Source: Phocoena phocoena (lineage: Eukaryota > Chordata > Mammalia > Artiodactyla > Phocoenidae). From it: a stretch of 64,000 nucleotides of DNA. The stretch lies in NCBI RefSeq assembly GCF_963924675.1, contig NW_027077444.1:62001-126000 (forward strand), read 5' to 3'. The position numbers were made by a program, and so were the translations under genes. The notes below the pieces were generated by a model that was not told where the DNA came from, did not search any database, and worked only from the letters and a program-made list of their open reading frames with translations. Below are positions 49,709-63,279 of the stretch, one piece after another. Every line of letters starts with the position of its first letter. Position 1 is the stretch's first letter.

Positions 49709-51059
49709 TTGCCCGTGCACACACCTACAGATAGTCTCCCATTGGTTCTCCTTATTCCTGTTCATCTTGCGCAGAAATTGCAAACAGTGCCAAACAGGAG
49801 GTTAAAGGCACTGACTCTCCAAATGGGGAGAGTGTAAGAAAAGGGTCTGGAATGGTGAACCTGAGTACCAGGGGACGAAAACAGACATGTATGTAAAAAG
49901 GTTTCCCAGTCACACGGTGGAGCATACTCTGGGTTTCCCATGCAAATTTTAGCAGAAGGAAGAATCCCTTGACCCTGGAGAGTTGGGAACCATGGAATGG
50001 GTACCAGGCAGTATGACATCAAAGGGTCTGCATTTGCTCACTGAACCTCACCAATGCTATAAGCCCAAAGGGTCAAGCCTTATCTCTCACCCAGCTCTGG
50101 GTGTAGATGTGGTAAACCAGGTTGCATCACATGCCCAGTGTGAGTTATTTAAGAATTGCTCTCTATTTCACTGTCATTGTGTTTTGTTTTTGAAATTTTT
50201 TTTGACACTGGGATTTATCGGATTTTCACTGCTGCGTTAATGCCGCTGTACACACTCTTGATTCTCTTACGGAGACATAAATATCCACGGGTTTTAAGAT
50301 TCTTCCTAGTCAGGTATATTCCTAGGCGTTGAATATGTGGTGTTGAGTCCATTTCGTTGAGCAAGGAGTAGGTCTTGTCTATTACATATTTGGCTTATGG
50401 AACGGTATCTGTGCTAATTTCAGTCTCTGGTTTTATGCAGCACTCCAACGCACCTTTCTCCATAAGAAAGCACAAGTTGGTTTTCTAAATTTGAGACTGT
50501 TCTGTTTTGTAATTCAGTTCATGTGTAGTCAAGTTTACATACTGTGTATTAGTGATATTTTATGATGTTTCTTTTTATGTGTGACTTATTTCACGTAGAA
50601 TCACCATACCTGTATCCACTCACTATGCCACTACGGGCCTGATGACACAGATTTCATTGCTGAGTGATATTCCATTGTACGTACGTACCACAACTTCTTT
50701 ATCCATTCTTTGCTCTCTGAGATATTTACCTGGTACTGTAAACGAGGTTCTTGTGAACAGAGAGGTCCCAAACTTTGAGGTGGCTGGGTGTTTTTGATTT
50801 TAATTTCCCTAAGCTGTAGGACCATAAGTGGAAGTGCCATAGGCTGTGTTGCTTTGTTTCTTACGTGTTTCAGGAAACACATAACACTTCTCCAGAATGG
50901 CTGTCGGCAATTTACATCATATGCATCAGCATAATAAGGATCCCTGTTTTCCATTGCCTGTCCTCCGTTTCTGGATTTTACAATTTTTTTAAATGGCCCT
51001 TTTGCCCTGGGGGGCACTGAGATTTCATTGTAGTGCAGGTTTATTTACAAGCTTCTTGG

Positions 51060-52805
51060 TTGGCCAAAAAGTGCGTATGCGTTTTTTCCTGAATATATTT
51101 AGGGAAAAAAGCATCCGCACTTTTTGGACAAGTGCATCATTATCGACGTTCTGCCTCTTTTCCTATTCTTTAAGTGCAATTCCAGTTTAACCCTTCAATC
51201 GTTTTCCTGAATTTCTGCCCCGCTTTCAAGTCCCCTTTGCAGGCTTACTTCAATATATTTTTGGAGGATAGCTGTCATTTATAACTCTGCAGGTTTGTGA
51301 ATTACAGTGCCCCTGAGCTCCTTTCTTCAACTCGCTTTCTTGTGAGCTGGGCACAAAACCACAGGATTGCTTCAGGCACTAATCTCTTTCCAGCAGGGCA
51401 CGCTGAGCGTTTGGTTAATTCCTCTTCCTGGTGGGAAATGAGCATTACATTTGCCCGTGCAGACACCTACAGCTAGTCTCTCATTGGTTCTCCCTATTCC
51501 TGTTCATCTTGCACAGAAATTGCAAGCTGTGCCAAAGAGGAGGTTAAAGGCACTGACTCTCCAAGCGGGGAGAGTGTTAGTAAAGCATCTGGAATGGTGA
51601 GCCTGAGGACCAGGATACGAAAACTGAGATGCATTTTAAATCGTTTCCCAATCACACGGTGGACGATACTCTGGGTTTCCCATGCATGTTTTAGCTGGAG
51701 GAAGAATCCCTTGAAACTGGAGAGTTGGGACCCATGGAATGGGTACCATGCAGTATGACTTCAAAGGGTCTGCATTTGCTCACCAAAACTCACCAATGCT
51801 TTCAGCCTGAAGTGTCCAGCCTTATGTCTCAACCAGCTGTGGGTGTAGATGTGGTCAATCCCGGTTGCATCACATGCCCTGAGTGAATTGTTTAAGAATT
51901 GCTCTCTATTTCACTGTCTTTGTGTTTTGTTTTTGAAATTTATTTTGACAATGGGATTTATCGGATTTTCACTGCTGCGTTTATGCCGCTGTACACACGC
52001 TTGATTCTCTTACGGAGACATATAAATCCATGGGTTTTAAGATTCTTCCTAGTCAGGTATATTCCTAGGCGTTGAATATGTGGTTTTGAGTCCATTTCGT
52101 TGAGCAAGGAGTAGGTCTTGTCTATTACATATTTGGCTTATGGAAAGTTATCTGTGCTAATTTCATTCTCTGGTTTTATGCAGCATCCCAACGCACATTT
52201 CCCAATAAGCAAGCACTAGTTGGTTTTCAAAATTTGAGACCCTGTTCTGTTTTGTAATTCAGTTCATGTGTAGTTAAATTTACATTCCGTGTATTAGTGA
52301 TATCTTATGATGTTTCTTTTTCTGTGTGATATAGTTCACGTAGAATCACCGTACCTGCATCCACTCACTATGCCGCTACGGGCCTGATGACACACATTTC
52401 ATTGCTGAGTGATATTGCATTGCACGTACGTGCCACAACTTCTTTATCCATTTTTTGCTTTCTGGGTTATTTACCTGGTACTGTAGACGAGCTTCTTGTG
52501 AACACAGCCGTCCCAAACATTGGTGTGGCTGTCTGTTTTTGATTTTAATTTCCCTAAGCTATAGGACCATAAGTGCAAGTGACATAGGCTGTGTTGCTTT
52601 GTTTCTTACGTGTTTCAGGAAACACCATACACTTCTCCAGGGTGGCTGCTGGCAATTTACATCCTGCCAATCAGCATAACAAGGCTCCCTCTTCTCCATA
52701 TCCTGTCCTACCTTTCTAGATTTTACACTTTTTTCAGATGGCCCTTTTGCCAGGGGGTCAGTGAGACTTCATTGTAGTGCAGATTTCCTTTACAGGCTTG
52801 CTTGG
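51060..52805. repeat. Satellite monomer C1 (1746 bp)
   Basis: The palindrome 51060-51131 has the same imperfections as B1 (24093), its duplicate. The one-base longer CGGATTTTCACTG near 51,962 changes the inter-copy offset from 26,967 to 26,968. Confidence 0.9.
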
Positions 52806-54551
52806 TTGGCCAAAAAGGGCGTATGCGTTTTTTCCTGAATATATTCAGGAAAAAACGCATACGCCCTTTTTGGCCAAGTGCATCATTGTCGAGGTTGTGC
52901 CTCTTTTCCTATGCTTTCAGGGCAATTCCAGTCTACCCCCTGCAATCGTTTTCCTGAAATTCTGCCCCGCTTTCAAGTCCCCTTCGAACGCTTACTTCAA
53001 TATATTTTTGGAGGATAGCTGTCATTTATAACTCTGCAGGTTTGTGAATTACAGTGCCCCTGAGCTCCTTTCTTCAACTCGCTTTCTTGTGAGATGGGCA
53101 CAAAACCGCAGGATTGCTTCAGGCCCTAATCTGTTTCCAGCAGGGCACACTGAGCCTTTGTTTAATTCCTCTTCCTGGTGAGAAATGAGCGTTACATTAG
53201 CCCGTGCAGAAACCTACAGCTAGTCTCTCATGGGTTCTCCCTATTCCTGTTCATCTTGCACAGAAATTGCAAGCTGTGCCAAACAGGAGGTTAAAGGCAC
53301 TGACTCTCCAAGCGGGGAGAGTGTTAGTAAAGCATCTGGAATGGTGAACCCGAGGACCAGGATACGAAAACTGAGATGCATTTTAAATCGTTTCCCAATC
53401 ACACGGTGGACGATACTCTGGGTTTCCAATGCATGTTTTAGCTGGAGGAAGAATCCCTTGAACCTGGAGAGTTGGGACCCATGGAATGGGTACCATGCAG
53501 TATGACTTCAAAGGGTCTACATTTGCTCACCGATACTCACCAATGCTATCAGCCTGAAGTGTCCAGCCTTATGTCTCAACCAGCTCTGTGTGTAGATGTG
53601 GTCAATCCCGGTTGCATCACGTGACCTGAGTGAATTATTTAAGAATTGCTTTCTATTTCACTGTCTTTGTGTTTTGTTTTCGAAATTTATTTTGATAATG
53701 GGATTTATCGGATTATCACTGCTGCGTTTCGGCCGCTGTACACACGCTTGATTCTCTTACGGAAACATATATATCTATGGGTTTTAAGATTCCTCTTAGT
53801 CATGTATATTCGTAGGCGTTGAACATGTGGTGTTGGGTCTATTTCTTTGAGCAAGTGGTAGGTCTTGTCTATTATATATTTGGCTTATGGAAAGTTATCT
53901 GTGCTAATTTCAGTCTCTGGTTTTATGCAGCACCCCAATGCACCTTTCCCCATAAGCAAGCTCTAGTTGGTTTTCTAAATTTGAGACCCTGTTTTGTTTT
54001 GTAATTCAGTTCATGTGTAGTCAAGTTTACATTCCGTGTATCAGTGATATCTTATGATGTTTCTATTTCTGTGTGACGTAGTTCACGTAGAATCACCGTA
54101 CCTGCATCCATTCACTATGCCGCTACGGGCCTGATGACACAGATTTCATTGCTGAGTAATACTGCATTGCACGTACGTGCCACAACTTCTTTATCCATTT
54201 TTTGCTTTCTGGGATATTTACCTGGTACTGTAGACGAGCTTTCTGTGAACACAGCCGTCCCAAACATTGGGGTGGCTGTCTGTTCTTGATTTTTATTTCC
54301 CTAAGCTATAGGACCATAAGTGCAAGTGCCATAGGCTGTGTTGCTTTATTTCTTACGTGTTTCAGGAAACACCATACACTTCTCCAGGGTGGCTGTTGGC
54401 AATTTACATCCTGCCAATCGGCATAACAAGGCTCACTGTTCTCCATATCCTGTCCTACCTTTCTGGATTTTACACTTTTTTCAGATGGCCCTTATGCCCG
54501 TGGGGCAGTGAGACTTCATTGTCGTGCAGATTTCTTTACAGGCTTGCTTGG
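52806..54551. repeat. Satellite monomer C2 (1746 bp)
   Basis: The palindrome 52806-52877 has matched GGG/CCC arms, while its duplicate B2 has a GTG left arm. Near-identity to B2 ends close to 53.06 kb. The second half is of the TTTCTTTGAGCAAGTGG type seen near 32.1 kb. Confidence 0.9.
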
Positions 54552-56295
54552 TTGGCCAAAAAGTGCGTATGCATTTTTTCCTGAATATATTCAGGAAAAA
54601 ACACATACGCACTTTTTGGCCAAGTGCATCGTCGACGTTCTGCCTCTTTTCCTATGCTTTCAAGGCAATTCCAGTCTACCCCCTGCAATCGTTTTCCTGA
54701 AATTCTGCCCCGCTTTCCAGTCCCCTTCGCAGGCTTACTTCAATTTATTTTTGGAGGATAGCTGTTATTTATAACTCTGCAGGTTTTTGAATTACAGTGC
54801 CCCTGAGCTCCTTTCTTCAACTCGCTTTCTTGTGAGCTGGGCACAAAACCGCAGGATTGCTTCAGGCCCTAATCTGTTTCCAGCAGGGCACACTGAGCCT
54901 TTGTTTAATTCCCCTTCCTGGTGGGCAATGAGCGTTACATTTGCCCGTGCAGACACCTACAGCTAGTCTCTCATTGGTTCTCCCTATTCCTGTTCATCTT
55001 GCACAGAAATTGCAAGCTGTGCCAAAGAGGAGGTTAAAGGCACTGACTCTCCAAGCGGGGAGAGTGTTAGTAAAGCATCTGGAATGGTGAACCCGAGGAC
55101 CAGGATACGAAAACTGAGATGCATTTTAAATCGTTTCCCAATCACACGGTGGACGATACTCTGGGTTTCCCATGCATGTTTTAGCTGGAGGAAGAATCCC
55201 TTGAACCTGGAGAGTTGGGACCCATGGAATGGGTACCATGCAGTATGACTTCAAAGGGTCTGCATTTGCTCACCGAAACTCACCAATGCTATCAGCCTGA
55301 AGTGTCCAGCCTTATGTCTCAACCAGCTCTGGGTGTAGATGTGTTAAATCCCGGTTGCATCACATGCCCTGAGTGAATTATTTAAGAATTGCTCTCTATT
55401 TCACTGTCTTTGTGTTTTGCTTTCGAAATTTATTTTGATAATGGGATTTATCGGATTTTCACTACTGCGTTTCGGCCGCTGTACACACGCTTGATTCTCT
55501 TACGGAGACATATATATCCATGGGTTTTAAGATTCTTCCTAGTCAGGTATATTCCTAGGCGTTGAATATGTGGTGTTGGGTCCATTTCGTTGAGCAAGGA
55601 GTAGGTCTTGTCTATTACATATTTGGCTTATGGAAAGTTATCTGTGCTAATTTCAGTCTCTGGTTTTATGCAGCACCCCAAGGCTCCTTTCCCCATAAGC
55701 AAGCACTAGTTGCTTTTCTAAATTTGAGACCCTGTTCTGTTTTGTAATTCAGTTCATGTGTAGTCAAGTTTACATTCCGTGTATTAGTGATATCTTATGA
55801 TGTTTCTTTTTCTGTGTGACGTAGTTCACGTAGAATCACCGTACCTGCATCCACTCACTATGCCGCTACGGGCCTGATGACACAGATTTCATTGCTGAGT
55901 GATATTGCATTGTACGTACGTGCCACAACTTCTTTATCCATTTTTTGATTTCTGGGATATTTACCTGATACTGTAGACGAGCTTCTTGTGAACACAGCCG
56001 TCCCAAATATTGGGGTGGCTGTCTGTTTTTGATTTTAATTTCCGTAAGCTATAGGACCATAAGTGGAAGTGCCATAGGCTGTGTTGCTTTGTTTCTTACG
56101 TGTTTCAGGAAACACCATACACTTCTCCAGGGTGGCTGCTGGCAATTTACATCCTGCCAATCAGCATAACAAGGCTCCCTGTTCTCCATATCCTGTCCTA
56201 CCTTTCAGGATTTTACACTTTTTTCAGATGGCCCTCTTGCCCTAGGGGCAGTGAGACTTCATTGTAGTGCAGATTTCCTTTACAGGCTTGCTTGG
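54552..56295. repeat. Satellite monomer C3 (1744 bp)
   Basis: The palindrome 54552-54623 is GTG/CAC with CGTATGCATTTTTTCC and ACACATACGCAC changes. The two-base-shorter GATTTCTTTACAGG before it and GTGCATCGTCGACG after it (a three-base loss) are diagnostic. Related to B6 and C7. Confidence 0.9.
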
Positions 56296-58041
56296 TTGGC
56301 CAAAAAGGGCGTATGCGTTTTTTCCTGAATATATTCAGGAAAAAACGCATACGCCCTTTTTGGCCAAGTGCATCCTTGTCGACGTTGTGCCTCTTTTCCT
56401 ATGCTTTCAGGGCAATTCCAGTCTACCCACTGCAATCGTTTTCCTGAAATTCTGCCCGCTTTCAAGTCCCCTTCGCAGGCTTACTTCAATATACTTTTGG
56501 AAGATAGCTGTCATTTATAACTCTGTAGGTTTGTGAATTACAGTGCCCCTGAGCTCCTTTCTTCACCTCGCTTTCTTGTGAGCTGGGCACAAAACCACAG
56601 GATTGCTTCAGGCCCTAATCTGTTTCCAGCAGGGCACACTGAGCCTTTGTTTAATTCCCATTCCTGGTGGGCAATGAGCGTTACATTTGCCCGTGCAGAC
56701 ACCTACAGCTAGTCTCTCATTGGTTCTCCCTATTCCTGTTCATCTTGAACAGAAATTGCAAGCTGTGCCAAAGAGGAGGTTAAAGGCACTGACTCTCCAA
56801 GCGGCGAGAGTGTTAGTAAAGCATCTGGAATGGTGAACGCGAGGACCAGGATACGAAAACTGAGATGCATTTTAAATCGTTTCCCAATCACACGGTGGAC
56901 GATACTCTGGGGTTCCCATGCATGTTTTAGCTGGAGGAAGAATCCCTTGAACCTGGAGAGTTGGGACCCATGGAATGGGTACCATGCAGTATGACTTCAA
57001 AGGGTCTGCTTTTGCTCACCGAAACTCACCAGTGCTATCAGTCTGAAGTGTCCAGCCTTATGTCTCAACCAGCTCTGGGTGTAGATGTGTTAAATCCCGG
57101 TTGCATCACATGCCCTGAGTGAATTATTTAAGAATTGCTCTCTATTTCACTGTCTTTGTGTTTTGTTTTCGAAATTTATTTTGATAATGGGATTTATCGG
57201 ATTTTCACTACTGCGTTTCGGCCGCTGTACACACGCTTGATTCTCTTACGGAGACATATATATCCATGGGTTTTAAGATTCTTCCTAATCAGGTATATTC
57301 CTAGGCGTTGAATATGTGGTGTTGGGTCCATTTCGTTGAGCAAGGAGTAGGTCTTGTCTATTACATATTTGGCTTATGGAAAGTTATCTGTGCTAATTTC
57401 AGTCTCTGGTTTTATGCAGCACCCGAACGCACCTTTCCCCATAAGCAAGCACTAGTTGGTTTTCTAAATTTGAGACCCTGTTCTGTTTTGTAATTCAGTT
57501 CATGTGTAGTCAAGTTTACATTCCGTGTATTAGTGATATCTTCTGATGTTTCTTTTTCTGTGTGACGTAGTTCACGTAGAATCACCGTACCTGCATCCAC
57601 TCACTATGCCGCTACGGGCCTGATGACACAGATTTCATTGCTGAGTGATATTGCATTGTACGTACGTGCCACAACTTCTTTATCCATTTTTTGCTTTCTG
57701 GGATATTTACCTGATACTGTAGACGAGCTTCTTGTGAACACAGCCATCCCAAATATTGGGGTGGCTGTCTGTTTTTGATTTTAATTTCCGTAAGCTATAG
57801 GACCATAAGTTGAAGTGCCATAGGCTGTGTTGCTTTGTTTCTTACGTGTTTCAGGAAACACCATACACTTCTCCAGGGTGGCTGCTGGCAATTTACATCC
57901 TGCCAATCAGCATAACAAGGCTCCCTGTTCTCCATATCCTGTCCTACCTTTCAGGATTTTACACTTTTTTCAGATGGCCCTTTTGCCCGGGGGGCAGTGA
58001 GACTTCATTGTAGTGCAGATTTCCTTTACAGGCTTGCTTGG
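56296..58041. repeat. Satellite monomer C4 (1746 bp)
   Basis: The palindrome spans 56296-56367, GGG/CCC. From about 56.65 kb it matches array B at 26.2 kb (offset 30,457). Confidence 0.9.
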
Positions 58042-59787
58042 TTGGCCAAAAAGGGCTTATGCTTTTTTCCTGAATATATTCAGGAAAAAACGCATACACC
58101 CTTTTTGGCCAAGTGCATACTTGTCGACGTTGTGCCTCTTTTCCTATGCTTTCAGGGCAATTCCAGTCTACCCCCTGCAATCGTTTTCCTGAAATTCTGC
58201 CCCGCTTTCAAGTCCCCTTCGCAGGCTTACTTCAATATACTTTTGGATGATAGCTGTCATTTATAACTCTGCAGGTTTGTGAAGTACAGTGCCCCTGAGC
58301 TCCTTTCTTCAACTCGCTTTCTTGTGAGCTTGGCACAAAACCGCAGGATTGCTTCAGGCCCTAATCTGTTTCCCGCAGGGCACACTGACCCTTTGTTTAA
58401 TTCCTCTTCCTGGTCGGCAATGAGCGTTACATTTGCCAGTGCAGACACCTACAGCTAGTCTCTCTTTGGTTCTCCCTATTCCTGTTCATCTTGCACAGAA
58501 ATTGCAAGCTGTGCCAAACAGGAGGTTAAAGGCACTGACTCTCCAAGCGGGGAGAGTGTTAGGAAAGCATCTGGAATGGGGAACCCGAGGACCAGGATAC
58601 GAAAACTGAGATGCATTTTAAATTGTTTCCCAATCACACGGTGGAGGATACTCTGGGTTTCCCATGCATGTTTTAGCTGGAGGAAGAATGCCTTGAACCT
58701 GGAGAGTTGTGACCCATGGAATGGGTACCATGCAGTATGACTTCAAAGGGTCTGCATTTGCTCACCGAGACTCACCAATGCTATCAGCCTGAAGTGTCCA
58801 GCCTTATGTCTCAACCAGCTCTGGGTGTAGATGTGGTCAATTCCGGTTGCATCACATGCCCTGAGTGAATTATTTAAGAATTGCTCTCTATTTCACTGTC
58901 TTTGTGTTTTTTTTTCGAAATTTATTTTGATAATGGGATTTATCGGATTTTCACTGCTGCGTTTCGGCCGCTGTACACACGCTTGATTCTCTTACGGAGA
59001 CATATATATCCATGGGTTTTAAGATTCTTCCTAGTCAGATATATTACTAGGCGTTGAATATGTGGTTTTGGGTCCATTTTGGTGAGCAAAGTGTAGGTCT
59101 TGTCTATTACATATTTGGCTTATGGAAAGTTATCTGTGCTAATTTCAGTCTCTGGTTTTATGCAGCACCCCAAGGCACCTTTCCCCATAAGCAAGCACTA
59201 GTTGGTTTTCTAAATTTGAGACCCTGTTCTGTTTTGTAATTCAGTTCATGTGTAGTCAAGTTTACATTCCGTGTATTAGTGATATCTTCTGATGTTTCTT
59301 TTTCTGTGTGACGTAGTTCACGTAGAATCACCGTACCTGCATCCACTCACTATGCCGCTACGGGCCTGATGACACAGATTTCATTGCTGAGTGATATTGC
59401 ATTGTACGTACGTGCCACAACTTCTTTATCCATTTTTTGCTTTCTGGTATATTTACCTGATACTGTAGACGAGCTTCTTGTGAACACAGCCGTACCAAAT
59501 ATTGGGGTGGCTGTCTGTTTTTGATTTTAATTTCAGTAAGCTATAGGACCATAAGTGGAAGTGCCATAGGCTGTGTTGCTTTGTTTCTTATGTGTTTCAG
59601 GAAACACCATACACTTCTCCAGGGTGGCTGCTGGCAATTTACATCCTGCCAATCAGCATAACAAGGCTCCCTGTTCTCCATATCCTGTCCTACCTTTCTG
59701 GATTTTACACTTTTTTCAGATGGCCCTTTTGCCCGTGGGGCAATGAGACTTCATTGTAGTGCAGATTTCCTTTACAGGCTTGCTTGG
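58042..59787. repeat. Satellite monomer C5 (1746 bp)
   Basis: The palindrome 58042-58112 is one base short, with GGGCTTATGC on the left and GCATACACC on the right. Its second half shares the rare CCATTTTGGTGAGC variant with B3. Confidence 0.9.
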
Positions 59788-61532
59788 TTGGCCAAAAAGG
59801 GCGTATGCGTTTTTTCCTGAATATATTCAGGAAAAAACGCATACGCCCTTTTTGGCCAAGTGCATCATTGTCGACGTTGTGCCTCTTTTCCTATGCTTTC
59901 AGGGCAATTCCAGTCTACCCCATGCAGTGGTTTTCCTGAAACTCTGCCCCGCTTTCAAGTCCCCTTCGCAGGCTTACTTCAATATATTTTTGGAGGATAG
60001 CTGTCATTTATAACTCTGCAGGTTTGTGAATTACAGTGCCCCTGAGCTCCTTTCTTCATCTCGCTTTCTTGTGAGCTGGGCACAAAACCGCAGGATTGCT
60101 TCAGGCCCTAATCTGTTTCCGGCAGGGCACAGTGAGCCTTTGGATAATTCCTCTTCCTGGTGGGAAATGAGCGTTACATTTGCCCGTGCAGACACCTACA
60201 GCTAGTCTCTCATTGGTTCTCCCTATTCCTGTTCATCTTGCACAGAAATTGCAAGCTGTGCCAAACAGGAGGTTAAAGGCACTGACTCTCCAAGCGGGGA
60301 GAGTGTTAGGAAAGCATCTGGAATGGTGAACCCGAGGACCAGGATACGAAAACTGAGATGCATTTTAAATCGTTTCCCAATCACACGGTGGACCATACTC
60401 TGGGTTTCCCATGCATGTTTTAGCTGGAGGAAGAATGCCTTAAACCTGGAGAGTTGGGACCCATGGAATGGGTACCATGCAGTATGACTTCAAAGGGTCT
60501 GCATTTGCTCACCGAGACTCACCAATGCTATCAGCCTGAAGTGTCCAGCCTTATGTCTCAACCAGCTCTGGGTGTAGATGTGGTCAATCCCGGTTGCATC
60601 ACATGCCCTGAGTGAATTATTTAAGAATCGCTCTCTATTTCACTGTCTTTGTGTTTTGTTTTCGAAATTTATTTTGATAATGGGATTTATCGGATTATCA
60701 CTGCTGCGTTTCGGCCACTGTACACATGCTTGATTCTCTTACGGAAACATATATATCCATGGGTTTTAAGATTCTTCTTAGTCATGTATATTCCTTGGCG
60801 TTGAACATGTGGTGTTGGGTCTATTTCTTTGAGCAAGAGGTAGGTCTTGTCTATTATATATTTGGCTTATGGAAAGTTATCTGTGCTAATTTCAGTCTCT
60901 GGTTTTATGCAGCACCCCAACGCACCTTTCCCCATAAGCAAGCTCTAGTTGGTTTTCTAAATTTGAGACCCTGTTCTGTTTTGTAATTCAGTTCATGTGT
61001 AGTCAAGTTTACATTCCGTGTATCAGTGATATCTTATGACGTTTCTATTTCTGTGTGACGTAGTTCACGTAGAATCACCGTACATGCATCCACTCACTAA
61101 CCGCTACGGGCCTGATGACACAGATTTCATTGCTGAGTGATACTGCATTGCACGTACGTGCCACAACTTCTTTATCCATTTTTTGCTTTCTGGGATATTT
61201 ACCTGGTACTGTAGACGAGCTTCCTGTGAACACAGCCGTCCCAAACATTGGGGTGGCTGTCTGTTTTTGATTTTAATTTCCCTAAGCTATAGGACCATAA
61301 GTGCAAGTGCCATAGGCTGTGTTGCTTTATTTCTTACGTGTTTCACGAAACACCATACACTTCTCCAGGTTGGCTGTTGGCAATTTACATCCTGCCAATC
61401 GGCATAACAATGCTCACTGTTCTCCATATCCTGTCCTACCTTTCTGGATTTTACACTTTTTTCAGATGGCCCTTTTGCCCGGGGGGCAGTGAGACTTCAT
61501 TGTAGTGCAGATTTCTTTACAGGCTTGCTTGG
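59788..61532. repeat. Satellite monomer C6 (1745 bp)
   Basis: The palindrome spans 59788-59859, GGG/CCC. It matches B5 (rare CATGCAGTGG variant) at offset 28,710, one monomer less than the preceding offset of 30,457. Confidence 0.9.
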
Positions 61533-63279
61533 TTGGCCAAAAAGTGCGTATGCATTTTTTCCTGAATATATTCAGAAGAAAACGCATACGCACTTTTTGG
61601 CCAAGTGCATCATTGTCGACGTTCTGCCTCTTTTCCTATGCTTTCAAGGCAATTCCAGTCTACCCCCTGCAATCGTTGTCCTGAAATTCTGTCCCGCTTT
61701 CCAGTCCCCTTCGCAGGCTTACTTCAAAATATTTTTGGAGGATAGCTGTTATTTATATCTCTGCAGGTTTGTGAATTACAGTGCCCCTGAGCTCCTTTCT
61801 TCAACTCGCTTTCTTGTGAGCTGGGCACAAAACCGCAGGATTGCTTCAGGCCCTAATCTGTTTCCAGCAGGGCACGCTGAGCCTTTGTTTAATTCCTCTT
61901 CCTGGTGGGCAATGAGCGTTACATTTGCCCGTGCAGACACCTACAGCTAGTCTCTCATTGGTTCTCCCTATTCCTGTTCATCTTGCACAGAAATTGCAAG
62001 CTGTGCCAAACAGGAGGTTAAAGGCACTGACTCTCCAAGCGGGGAGAGTGTTAGTAAAGCATCTGGAATGGTGAACCCGAGGACCAGGATACGAAAACTG
62101 AGATGCATTTTAAATCGTTTCCCAATCACACGGTGGACGATACTCTGGGTTTCCCATGCATGTTTTAGCTGGAGGAAGAATCCCTTGAACCTGGAGAGTT
62201 GGGACCCATGGAATGGGTACCATGCAGTATGACTTCAAAGGGTCTGCATTTGCTCACCGAAACTCACCAATGCTATCAGCCTGAAGTGTCCAGCCTTATG
62301 TCTCAACCAGCTCTGGCTGTAGATGTGTTAAATCCCGGTTACATCACATGCCCTGAGTGAATTATTTAAGAATTGCTCTCTATTTCACTGTCTTTGTGTT
62401 TTGTTTTCGAAATTTATTTTGATAATGGGATTTATCAGATTTTCACTACTGCGTTTCGGCCGCTGTACACACGCTTGATTCTCTTACGGAGACATATATA
62501 TCCATGGGTTTTAAGATACTTCCTAATCAGGTATATTCCTAGGCGTTGAATATGTGGTGTTGGGTCCATTTCGTTGAGCAAGGAGTAGGTCTTGTCTATT
62601 ACATATTTGGCTTATGGAAAGTTATCTGTGCTAATTTCAGTCTCTGGTTCTTTGCAGCACCCCAACGCACCTTTCCCCATAAGCAAGCACTAGTTGGTTT
62701 TCTAAATTTGAGACCCTGTTCTGTTTTGTAATTCAGTTCATGTGTAGTCAAGTTTACATTCCGTGTATTAGTGATATCTTCTGATGTTTCTTTTTCTGTG
62801 TGACGTAGTTCACGTAGAATCACTGTACCTGCATCCACTCACTATGCCGCTACGGGCCTGATGACACAGATTTCATTGCTGAGTGATATTGCATTGTACG
62901 TACGTGCCACAACTTCTTTATCCATTTTTTGCTTTCTGGGATATTTACCTGATACTGTAGACGAGCTTCTTGTGAACACAGCCGTCCCAAATATTGGGGT
63001 GGCTGTCTGTTTTTGATTTTAATTTCCGTAAGCTATAGGACCATAAGTGGAAGTGCCATAGGCTGTGTTGATTTGTTTCTTACGTGTTTCAGGAAACACC
63101 ATACACTTCTCCAGGGTGGCTGCTGGCAATTTACATCCTGCCAATCAGCATAACAAGGCTCCCTGTTCTCCATATCCTGTCCTACCTTTCAGGATTTTAC
63201 ACTTTTTTCAGATGGCCCTTTTGCCCGGGGGGCAGTGAGACTTCATTGTAGTGCAGATTTCCTTTACAGGCTTGCTTGG
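61533..63279. repeat. Satellite monomer C7 (1747 bp)
   Basis: The palindrome spans 61533-61604, GTG/CAC, with ATTCAGAAGAAAACGC in the right half, a change found only here and in C8. The first 700 bases appear identical to C8. Confidence 0.9.

Noticed and set aside
8340..53063. Treating the two islands as certain biological paralogues
   Set aside because: About 0.2% difference is also compatible with two haplotypes wrongly placed in tandem. The differing monomer order outside the block argues for a real duplication, but sequence alone does not settle it.
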